14,637 nt of DNA from Thalassiosira profunda (taxonomy: Eukaryota > Bacillariophyta > Thalassiosirophyceae > Thalassiosirales > Thalassiosiraceae). Numbering within the stretch: the first letter of the stretch is position 1; every line of letters begins with the position of its first letter. Under the pieces are notes generated by a model. That model was given only the letters and a program-made list of their open reading frames with translations. It did no database searches and had not been told where the DNA came from. Made by a program: the position numbers and the translations under genes. The DNA is taken from the NCBI GenBank assembly GCA_036939355.1, contig JALLAP010000772.1, positions 1-14,637 of the forward strand, read 5' to 3'. This document shows positions 8,301 through 14,637 of the stretch, in pieces.

Positions 8301-11300
8301 GGCATGCCTGGAGGATGTCTTCGAATCCTCTGCCCGATATCAGGTGCTTGTAGTGCTGCTTTGCGAGGTTCGCCTGGTCGGGCGTCACTTTCGGCGCGAT
8401 GAGATTGGGCGACTGTCGCTTCAAGAAGCCATTCGATGCGCGCCACGATTGTGCAATGGGTTCGCTCTCTCCTTGCAGTCCACTGGCGTTGATTGCATCC
8501 TCTGAAGAATCGTGTGTTAGTCGTCGATGCAGACTCGTTGCAGACGCAAAAAGGCAAGGAGAAATAGTCTTACCATCAAGATCAAGATCCTCCTTGTACT
8601 GCGACTCCCACAGCACGGGCTCCTCAGATTCGTTGTCATAGTCGACGAAGGAGAGATTCATCCAGTGCGGAACCTCGAAGTACGTCTTGTACTCGTCAAA
8701 ACCCTGGATCTCCTCTGCGGTCGAAGTGCTCTTCTCCTTAAACAGAAAGAAGGGGGCCACGTGAAGCGGAGGCAGTCCGAGGCTCAACATGTCCGATCCA
8801 ATTCCATTGTCCATCATGCGCTGTTTGGTGATGCCGGCAAGGTTTTTATCGATCTCAAAGACACCACTCCCGGGCGTAAAGATAACGATGCTATTCCCAG
8901 TTCTGTGCAAGTCGCGGTCAATGTAATGTAAGTGAAGAAGATTGAGAGTGATGTTGATGGCCTCGAGAATGTTGCCCTGAGATGCCGTTGACGGGGTTCT
9001 CTCCTTGCCAGACGTCAAGTCCCACCCGGCCCCTTTTGGGAAAGAGACAAACTCTGCGCGAACGAAGTGTGTGTCAGTGCGTGGAGTGAATGACAAGACA
9101 AACAGGACTACCAGTGTTCTTACCCTTCTTCATCCGATGTATCAACGAATCCCAGCTGGTAAGGCCCGTTTCGTTCTCGACTACGATCTTGTAGTGGTCC
9201 TCAAATACGCGCCCATCGGAATCGACGTGCACAGCCGAACTTTGTCTCGCTCTCGAGTCTCCCGTTTCGCCCTCTTGTTGGCGGAGATAGGTTCGGCTGA
9301 AGAAGATTACCGTCAGGTTGTGCGTCAGCTGTTCGGATTCACAGCGCAGAGTTAGCGGCAAGGTGCAAATGATATGAAGATGCTGAGGCAAGCAAACGGC
9401 CTCACCTGCAGCCTCTTCCACTTGTCGAACAGGCGGCGAGCGAATTCGACGAACTTGTCGAAATAAAGTTTGCACGACGACTCGTGGTGGTGATTTCCGC
9501 TGTTGTTGAAGGGCGAGGCGAATTCCCACATTTCTGACGACATTTGGACAAGCCAGATGATGCGAGCGCTCCTGCTTCTGAACGTCAGCTTTGTGTCTTC
9601 CGAAATGAGGCCCGAGCGCACGACGCGATCTCCATGTCGAATTACTTGAGCGCATATCACAGGTTAGAGGAGGAAAGGCCAGGAGAAGAATGTGATACAA
9701 AGGCACGAGGCTCACCTTTTGTGTTGGTACGGATTCCATTGAACGTGAGCCTCTTGCCTTCGTACACCCAATCTCGCAGCATGTCTTTCTGAAAGGCGTA
9801 CATGTCGCCTCGGCTGACGAACTGGTCCTTGAAGGTCACTGTGAGAAAGTCTGCTGAAATCGACTGCTGCACGAAGGGCGCCTGGCTCCCCGGAACTCGA
9901 GTCACTGTCACGGTATCGTAGGCGGTGATGTTGTACAAATCGGCCACCTGCCGCAACAGCGACACCTGCGTCCGGGCTCCGCTTTTGATGCTCGATAGAC
10001 TGCCTTCCGATACGGGCATTACCAACAAAATTCTCACGAAATGCGTCCCCTGCAACATCTCATGAATGTCTCGGACGGCATCACTGTCATTGGTTTTCGA
10101 CGCGGAGCTCCTCCTCTGGGACGCGGGCACCAGTTGGGTCGACTGCATTGCGTCTGAAGTGGCAGTGGCATTGCTGCTGCGATTTCGACGATGAGTGGGA
10201 ACCGATGCATTGCCTGCAGACGGAGTGCCCGCCGTTGATGTTGAAGGATTGCGAGAATGTGACGTCTCTGGAGTCGGTGCATCTGCCGTAGAGGCACGTT
10301 GCCTTGGATCCGATGGTGACTTGTTCTCGGGGCTAAGAATAGTCCCCGCCTGTCGGACCGGACTGCTCGTGGGCGACGGGTCCGCAGAAGGCGGCATCAT
10401 TGGCGGTCTCTGCAACGAGGCACTTGCCACTGCCATGGCATTCACCACTGGCGGCGTCGATGCTGGAGTAGAAGCGGTCGGTGAGGATGGAGCATGGGAA
10501 GGCGTCGAGCTCCCAGATGCCTGTGCGGCCAAGGGAGTCGACGAAGACAGAGGGTGTAGCGGCGGCGGCGGTGGTGGCGGCAGCGGAGGAGGAGGCCCCG
10601 CTGTTGGTGCAGCCCCTTTGAGAGGAGACGTGTCTCGTCGAAAGGGCAACACCTGCGATTCAGGGCTAGCCGTCACGCTGTTCGACGTGAGGGGGTGAGG
10701 CTGCGGCAACGACCCTCCTTCCGAGACGGGATCCATGACTCCAATCGTCGGCGATATTTGAGGCGTGCCATCCTTGCTCGTCATGCCATTCAACGCGTTC
10801 ATCCAGCTCGCCGACGTCGTGAGGAGAGAGGAATCTCGGCTGTGCATTTCCCCCACCGTCGATGTTGTCACCAACGAGCTATCGCGGCTATGTGCCAACG
10901 CCGAAGAGCTATCGCTGGTTTCACCATGGGACGTTCCCCCTTCTGCCACTCTCCGAAACAGGTTAGAAGCCGCGCCCGAGAGAACGGAGGATATGTTTGG
11001 AGCATTCGTTTCTGAGGCTTGGCCTGCAGGGGTGTCCAGTTGGACCAAATTTTCCCCGAACAGCTCTCCCGAGGGTTCGGGGCTGACGCCAACGGAAGAC
11101 AGGTCATGACCACCGACAACCTTGGGCAGTGGAGGCACTGGCTGTTGAGGCAATGTCATCAGGCCTCCCTTCGTAGTGAGTGGGCGTGGAGTGGCCATCA
11201 ACGAAACGCCAGTTAGGGAAGAGGACACCGTCGCAAGCGACGTATTCCGCGAGTGCATCGATGGCCGGGGTCCCGTCTGGAGTTTGGATTTCATGGCCGA

Positions 11301-12684
11301 GCCGGCTTTGGAGTTCGATGCAGATGCATGCGATGAGGATTCCAGAGACACACCAGGACGGGTGCTCCACACTCGAATCTCCACGAGATCTCCCGGGCGG
11401 AGGCGCGGTTTGGCCAACGCCTTTTTGTCCCCGTTCTTCCCGACGCCCTTTCCAAGCACNATCTCCCGGGCGGAGGCGCGGTTTGGCCAACGCCTTTTTG
11501 TCCCCGTTCTTCCCGGCGCTCTTTCCGAGCACATCTGGATGCAGCGCCAGCTCGACCCCATCGAACGTGAGCGCCTCGTGGACGCTCAGTGTCACGAGGT
11601 CGGAGGTAAGGGTCGCCTCTTGCACGTCTGCCACAAACGATGGCGCTTCGGGTCCAAACTCAGCGCCATCATCGCTCGCGTCGACGAATTCCACGTGCTT
11701 GGCAATCGGCGTCGGCGGCATCGGCGGGGGCAGCAATTGAGGCCTCGCCGGCGGAGGTCCTCCAAATCTACCACCGCCGGCAACAATCGCCCCCGTTCCT
11801 CTGTTGAGAGTTGCGCTGGGCGCCGGTGCACCTCCACCCACAGTCACCGGTCCCAGCAGATTGGCCGAGGGATTCAAGTTGGCGGCTGGCGCACCGCCCA
11901 CCGTCACTGTCCCCAACGGATTGGCAGAGGGTGCGGCAGTCAATCGGCCCCGGCTCCCAAATGCCCCGCCCTCCCCTAACCGATTTGCCGACTGCACGTT
12001 TCCCAACCGGTTTCGGCTCCCAAAAGAACCGCCGTCTCTGTTCATCGTGCCCGCTGCGGTCGGTGCCGCACCTCCCACGGTTACGGTTCCCAGTCGATTG
12101 CTCGACATGGCCCCTCTTGGCATTGCAAACATTCCCTGAGATCCTCCTCCCATTCGGTTCCACGGAGGATTCGGACCGCCTGCCATCAATGGAGTATTGT
12201 TGGCAACCCGGGGCTGCATTCTTTCTGGCTGCGTCATGACATTCACATTGTTCACGTATGCTCCGACAGACACATTCACAGGAGGATACCCCACCGCACC
12301 GCCCGGCGGCTGGGCCGCATTCAATGGCAAAAACGACGCCGGACGTTGGGGCAGCGTTGCCGCAGACATCGGCTGCTGCAATGGGTACGGCGCCCGAAAA
12401 TCGTGGCCGCCATCAGGGTGCACCATGGCAGCAGAATTCGCGGCCGGCCCAAAATTACTTGCAGCGCCTCCCCGGGCGGTCCCCCAGTGCGCCCGGTTGG
12501 ACGTCACCGGCGTCGTGGAAATGTACGCCAGCGATCCCAGGCTCTTGACGGGGCTGGGGGTGCCCCGGTGCGCGGCCGCGGCCTCGATGGCCACCGCCCG
12601 TGATGCGGCTGATGCACCACCATCCACGTCGCCGCCCTCGTTTGGATTGGCGGACGACGAGGCGGGGAGCTGGAGGACCGTCAT
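5351..12684 (-). CDS. IML1: Iml1/DEPDC5-like GATOR1 (SEACIT) subunit, eight exons
   Basis: Proposed exons, from the start: 12684-9716, 9644-9406, 9328-9124, 9053-8574, 8501-7646, 7581-6806, 6730-5808, 5734-5351. After removal of one 73-base unit at the N (11460) they total 6759 nt, that is 2252 residues. Iml1/DEPDC5 anchors NPRL2 and NPRL3 in GATOR1, which acts on RagA/Gtr1 and restrains TORC1 at lysosome or vacuole membranes when amino acids are scarce. Recognisable blocks: VELALHPD (377) and TFKDQF with RGDM (926-936) in the N-terminal domain; SEDTKLTFRS, QMSSEMWEF (999-1007), FFSRTY (1054-1059), GNILEAIN, TPGSGVFEID, KQRMMDNGIG and LPPLHVAPFF (1207-1216) in SABA; NRRRWSHVFPLGED (1786), WKSLCQPAILP and following text in the SHEN region; MTIQWLVAVASKID, YGLKLVSVP, FGFVYDG and SGTLF in the C-terminal domain. 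The DEP domain is absent: only residues 2020-2046 lie where it belongs. Residues 1-350 and about 407-840 are Pro/Ser/Thr/Gly-rich and probably disordered. The ATG at 12684 was chosen because upstream sequence looks like promoter; an in-frame ATG at 12897 would add 71 residues. Confidence 0.92.
5735..5807 (-). other. Iml1 intron 7 (73 nt, phase 0)
   Basis: Donor CCG|GTAAGA and acceptor TTGTAG|TTC. Splicing joins CFLNP to FAVPLTTSV, matching the run after YGLKLVSVP in the DEPDC5 C-terminal domain. Confidence 0.88.
6731..6805 (-). other. Iml1 intron 6 (75 nt, phase 1)
   Basis: Donor ATTC|GTGAGT and a good pyrimidine-rich acceptor CACCTGTTAG|TCC. Splicing gives WKSLCQPAILPMTIDF, the conserved PA-x-LPLTTD-F stretch of the family. 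Confidence 0.88.
7582..7645 (-). other. Iml1 intron 5 (64 nt, phase 2)
   Basis: Donor TTTGG|GTGAGT. The acceptor TGTGTCAG|TCC at 7583-7582 keeps the frame and gives a length like the other introns. A second in-frame choice, CTTAG|CTT at 7601-7600, would leave an intron of only 46 nt and add six residues. The flanking protein is low-complexity, so homology cannot decide between them. Confidence 0.65.
8502..8573 (-). other. Iml1 intron 4 (72 nt, phase 1, no in-frame stop)
   Basis: Donor GATG|GTAAGA and acceptor GATTCTTCAG|AGG. The length is a multiple of three and the intron has no in-frame stop, so retention would add 24 residues without breaking the protein. It lies in a poorly conserved linker after VPHWMNLSFVDY, so splicing is supported by its sites and length only. 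Confidence 0.7.
9054..9123 (-). other. Iml1 intron 3 (70 nt, phase 1)
   Basis: Donor AAGAAGG|GTAAGA and acceptor TTCGCGCAG|AGT. Splicing gives HRMKKEFVSFPKGAGW followed by QGNILEAIN, in line with the family pattern KK-[LE]-F-x-x-[YF]-P ahead of QGN-x-LEAIN. Confidence 0.9.
9329..9405 (-). other. Iml1 intron 2 (77 nt, phase 0)
   Basis: Donor CTGCAG|GTGAGG and acceptor CCGAACAG|CTG. Splicing joins FDKWKRLQ to LTHNLTVIFFSRTY, as in the SABA domain of Iml1/DEPDC5. Confidence 0.9.
9645..9715 (-). other. Iml1 intron 1 (71 nt, phase 1)
   Basis: Donor AAAAG|GTGAGC and acceptor GCTCAAG|TAA. Splicing gives FNGIRTNTKVIRHGDRVV and then GLISEDTKLTF, which matches the family run from GIR to the ISEDT block. 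Confidence 0.9.
10821..10892 (-). repeat. duplicated HSRDSSL segment in the Iml1 disordered insert
   Basis: AHSRDSSLVTTS and MHSRDSSLLTTS are encoded at about 10892-10866 and 10847-10821. They lie in a Ser/Thr-rich insert that has further HSRN and HRRN relatives (HSRNTSL, HSRNPSTS, HRRNRSS). The basic-x-x-Ser form suggests phosphorylation sites for basophilic kinases; this is inference. Confidence 0.45.
11388..11532. repeat. assembly seam: 72-base direct repeat around a single N
   Basis: Positions 11388-11459 and 11461-11532 are the same 72 bases with three differences, all in the last 19 bases; the only N of the window (11460) lies between them. The 73-base unit shifts the Iml1 frame by one. 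With one copy removed, the frame coming from 12684 continues smoothly into the frame below 11388 (VLGKSAGKNGDKKALAKPRLRPGDLVEIRV). The copies differ in protein only as VLGKSAGK against VLGKGVGK. The best reading is two contig ends that overlap but were not merged, with the differences being allelic variants or contig-end errors. Confidence 0.9.
11830..12105 (-). repeat. degenerate glycine-rich repeats in the Iml1 N-terminus
   Basis: The motif [SA]-N-x-L-G-[TP]-V-T-V-G-G-[AG] occurs three times (SNRLGTVTVGGAA, SANPLGTVTVGGAP, SANLLGPVTVGGGA), with shorter relatives between them (RNRLGNVQ, ANRLGEGG, GSRNRLG, GSRGRL). The DNA of the copies is also similar, which points to expansion by local duplication. 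The protein is probably disordered here, before the first conserved domain at residue 377. Confidence 0.75.
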
Positions 12685-12825
12685 CGGGCCCACCTGACGC
12701 CGAGGGCCCGCGCCTGATGTAGGGGAAGAGGGGGCCGACCAGCAGGACCAGCAGGCGTGGGGGGAGAGCCGCCGCGGCGGCAGCGGAGCAGCGGAAGTTG
12801 CCAGCTTGTTGCGAGCCGGAATAAA

Positions 12826-12837
12826 TTTGGCGGGAAA
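12826..12837 (+). promoter_or_regulatory. E2F/DP-type binding site TTTGGCGGGAAA
   Basis: A perfect match to the classical E2F site (TTTSGCGS form with trailing AAA) lies 102 bases before the ATG at 12939 and 142 bases from the ATG at 12684. E2F/DP factors drive growth and S-phase genes in plants, animals and many algae. Function here is inferred from sequence alone. Confidence 0.5.
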
Positions 12838-12890
12838 TGATTTTGGTGAGCGATTTTGCACCACCCATTTTTGCAGCTCCCGACCAGACA

Positions 12891-12905
12891 GTTGCAACTT
12901 GCAAC
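12891..12905 (+). promoter_or_regulatory. doubled TTGCAAC motif near the poly(A) polymerase-like start
   Basis: The palindrome GTTGCAAC (12891-12898) is followed directly by TTGCAAC (12899-12905), 33 bases before the ATG. The same doubled heptamer is seen at 2-17. It could be a leader or transcription-start element; this is not proven. Confidence 0.3.
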
Positions 12906-12938
12906 CCCGGCGGCAGCGACCGAAGAGACCGATAGCCC

Positions 12939-14637
12939 ATGGGCCGCAGCGGTGGCAAGCCCGGCGGCGGTGGCGGCGGCGGGAAGGGAACCTACGGCCG
13001 CATCGCCCCTGGCGGCGCCAAAAAGCAGCAGCGGCGGCGCTCCTCTAACGGCGGCGATGGCACTGCTGCATCCGCCTCTCGCAAAAAGGCCAAAACGGGC
13101 CACGACAAGTGGACTAAGCAGGCGAAGCAATACCTCGCGGCCCAGAAGGGCGGCGGTGGCAAGAAGAGCGGCGGCGGCGGCAAGGGCGGCAAGGCGTTGG
13201 ATCGCATTTTCTCCGGGTCCACAAATGGCAAATCCGTCCCCAAGGCGAAGCACCACGCCGCCAAAGCCCCAAGAACTTCCATCAAGGCGCGGGTCTCGGC
13301 CGCGGCCGCGCGCAAAGGCAAGAAGGGCCAATTGCCAGCACCATCGTTGAAGGGAAAGTCGAAGACGGCGGGGAGGCCGATCGGTTCGCAGGGCAGGCCG
13401 AAGAAGAAAAGCACAAAAAAGAAGCGGCCGGCAAGGTATTGCATGAACATATCGGAATGTAATGACGATGTGTACTTGCAAAGAAAAGACGTTCCGTGGT
13501 TCGAGGCCGAGAAGAACGGCCGATTTTGTGCTAATGCCTCTGCTGCCGACGACACTGATGTGGACGGTTCTGATGACACCGCCGAGGATAGAAAGCCATC
13601 GGCAAATGGAAAGGAGGGATTGCGGCTCCCCTCGGAACCGATATTGCGCCAAATTGACGCGGAATTGCAATCCTTTGGGGCCTACGTGCAACTGACCCCG
13701 TCGGAGCGGCAGGCGCGGACGGCGTTCTTGGACCACGTCACGGAATTGGCAGTGGCGCAGTTCCAGCACAATTCCAATGGGGGCAGTGGGAGGCACACGA
13801 GATTTAATTACGAGGACACCGCCCGGGGGAGGGGCACGGGGAAGAAGTGCGGCAACAAGGGCAGGCGGAATTCCGACCGGCCGTTCTACCTGGGAGCCGA
13901 AGGGGGTGCCGCCTCTCTCAATGAGTTTGAAGAGGAACGGGAGGAGATCCACGTGGCCCCGTTCGGATCCTTCGCGACGCAGGCCGTGTGCACCTTCGCG
14001 AGCGACGTGGACATGTGCCTCTGGGGTGTCGTCGAGGGGGGCACGAGGCCGCAAGTCAGCGGCGGTGTGGAGTTTGTGGGGGAAGAAGACAGCGAGAATG
14101 ACGAGAAGGATGGGAGGGGCGACGAGGAGTTTGTGTTGGATAAGACCTCGGAGGGATGTCCGTTGCTGACCGAGTCGGCGCTGCTGCGGACCATGGACGC
14201 CATCCAATCTGCCCAGTCCCAACAAAACGACGCTGACAACGCCGCGCCGAAGGCAGGGGAGAAAGAGGATGCTGATGGCAAGGCCGGCGATTGTTTGTTC
14301 TTCATCGATCGGGTGGGCGAGGGGACAGAGACTCAAAATGCCGAGGTGATCGATCTGAGCGCGACGGGAGAAGGGCATGCTGATGAGAAGAAGGAGGAAG
14401 GGATGCCTGCCACTCGACAATCCCCAAAGGACAGCGAGCGGGGAATGGTCGCAGAGGAGAAGGCAAGTGCAGGCAAAGCAACCAAAGCCAAAGCCAAAGC
14501 GAACGACTTTCAGTTCGTGATCGATACCGAGGGAGCGAAGGAGCTTGGCGGCGAGGCGGAGTCGGGGGAATCCCCTGATGAGCAGACGGGAGAGGCGAGC
14601 GCGGACAAAATGGAGTCCACAGATTCAGTTGAGGCCG
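12939..14637 (+). CDS. Trf4/TENT4-like non-canonical poly(A) polymerase, N-terminal part, cut by the window end
   Basis: Open frame of 566 codons from the ATG at 12939 with no stop before the window ends. Residues 1-170 are Gly/Lys/Arg-rich, with two AT-hook-like GRP cores (145-147 and 152-154, the second followed by KKK) and likely nuclear signals. PWF (186-188), LRLPSEPILRQIDAEL (228-) and LTPSERQARTAFLDHV match the order PWF, LH-x-EI, SP-x-x-E-x-x-x-R that precedes the catalytic domain in Trf4-type enzymes. FGSFATQ with GS at 343-344, then 11 residues, then DVDM (D356, D358) fits the nucleotidyltransferase signature hG[GS]-x(9-13)-Dh[DE]h. From about 370 to the edge the protein is acidic and low-complexity, so the third carboxylate and the PAP-associated domain must lie to the right. 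Trf4-type enzymes add short A tails to nuclear RNAs for surveillance in TRAMP; that role is inferred. Unusual points are a 50-residue basic insertion before FGSF and the QAVCTFAS stretch in place of GLYLPTS. The partner gene across the promoter is Iml1. Confidence 0.8.
   Translation, partial: MGRSGGKPGGGGGGGKGTYGRIAPGGAKKQQRRRSSNGGDGTAASASRKKAKTGHDKWTKQAKQYLAAQKGGGGKKSGGGGKGGKALDRIFSGSTNGKSVPKAKHHAAKAPRTSIKARVSAAAARKGKKGQLPAPSLKGKSKTAGRPIGSQGRPKKKSTKKKRPARYCMNISECNDDVYLQRKDVPWFEAEKNGRFCANASAADDTDVDGSDDTAEDRKPSANGKEGLRLPSEPILRQIDAELQSFGAYVQLTPSERQARTAFLDHVTELAVAQFQHNSNGGSGRHTRFNYEDTARGRGTGKKCGNKGRRNSDRPFYLGAEGGAASLNEFEEEREEIHVAPFGSFATQAVCTFASDVDMCLWGVVEGGTRPQVSGGVEFVGEEDSENDEKDGRGDEEFVLDKTSEGCPLLTESALLRTMDAIQSAQSQQNDADNAAPKAGEKEDADGKAGDCLFFIDRVGEGTETQNAEVIDLSATGEGHADEKKEEGMPATRQSPKDSERGMVAEEKASAGKATKAKAKANDFQFVIDTEGAKELGGEAESGESPDEQTGEASADKMESTDSVEA

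Larger units (their letters stand above)
12685..12938. promoter_or_regulatory. bidirectional promoter region
   Basis: This stretch of 254 bases separates the chosen ATG of the Iml1-like gene (minus) from the ATG of the poly(A) polymerase-like gene (plus), so it should hold both promoters and both 5' leaders. It contains an E2F-type site at 12826-12837 and a doubled TTGCAAC at 12892-12905. No TATA box at a sensible distance is obvious. Confidence 0.6.

Noticed and set aside
10555..10610. GGC/GGT-rich stretch as a possible regulatory repeat
   Set aside because: On the minus strand it encodes the polyproline run of the Iml1 insert, which explains its composition.
11388..11532. True tandem duplication that inactivates Iml1
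   Set aside because: A single N exactly between two near-identical contig-end sequences, and perfect frame recovery on collapse, are better explained by assembly. The downstream exons show no decay.
11176..11979. Plus-strand frames through the N
   Set aside because: They are antisense to Iml1 exon 1, and their length depends on the assembly seam.
12681..14420. Minus-strand open frame of 579 residues
   Set aside because: It is low-complexity Leu/Arg/Pro/Ala text caused by GC-rich sequence opposite the poly(A) polymerase-like gene, whose sense frame carries conserved motifs in the right order.

Overview
This is nuclear DNA of a eukaryote, most likely a centric diatom close to Thalassiosira (inference). 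The reasons are short GT-AG introns of 64-77 nt, dense packing of genes on both strands, and two families I associate with diatom genomes: BspA-like LRR_5 proteins with a conserved helical tail, and LRR-RI proteins with their own conserved tail. There is no sign of an operon, phage, insertion sequence, CRISPR array or tRNA.

Layout from left to right. Positions 1-189 are the upstream region of an LRR_5 gene at 190-1470 (+). An LRR-RI type gene lies convergent to it at 1585-3057 (-). About 830 bases without a firm gene follow (3058-3886); they hold a decayed copy of an LRR_5 gene start and a homopolymer that may hide an N-terminal extension of the LRR-RI gene. A second LRR_5 gene, paralogous to the first, occupies 3887-5296 (+). 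It ends only 54 bases from the stop codon of a very large minus-strand gene at 5351-12684, which I assemble into eight exons. That gene encodes an Iml1/DEPDC5-type protein, the scaffold subunit of the GATOR1/SEACIT complex that restrains TORC1 through the Rag/Gtr GTPases. A 254-base bidirectional promoter separates it from a gene on the plus strand that starts at 12939 and runs off the right edge. The visible part looks like the N-terminal half of a Trf4/TENT4-type non-canonical poly(A) polymerase.

The most useful results are these. (1) The Iml1 gene is broken in the raw sequence by a one-base N at 11460 between two nearly identical 72-base copies. This is an assembly seam. Removing one 73-base unit restores one frame, and the eight exons then total 6759 nt, exactly 2252 codons plus a stop. 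(2) The predicted Iml1 protein has the N-terminal, SABA, SHEN and C-terminal regions, but only a 27-residue linker where the DEP domain should be. (3) The poly(A) polymerase-like gene has a clear first catalytic motif (GS, 11 residues, DVD) followed by a long acidic insertion that reaches the window end. (4) The shared promoter carries a perfect E2F-type site.

The genes do not form one pathway. The two right-hand genes (TORC1 signalling and nuclear RNA polyadenylation/surveillance) may share growth-linked control through their common promoter; this is inference. The LRR genes belong to multicopy families of unknown function.
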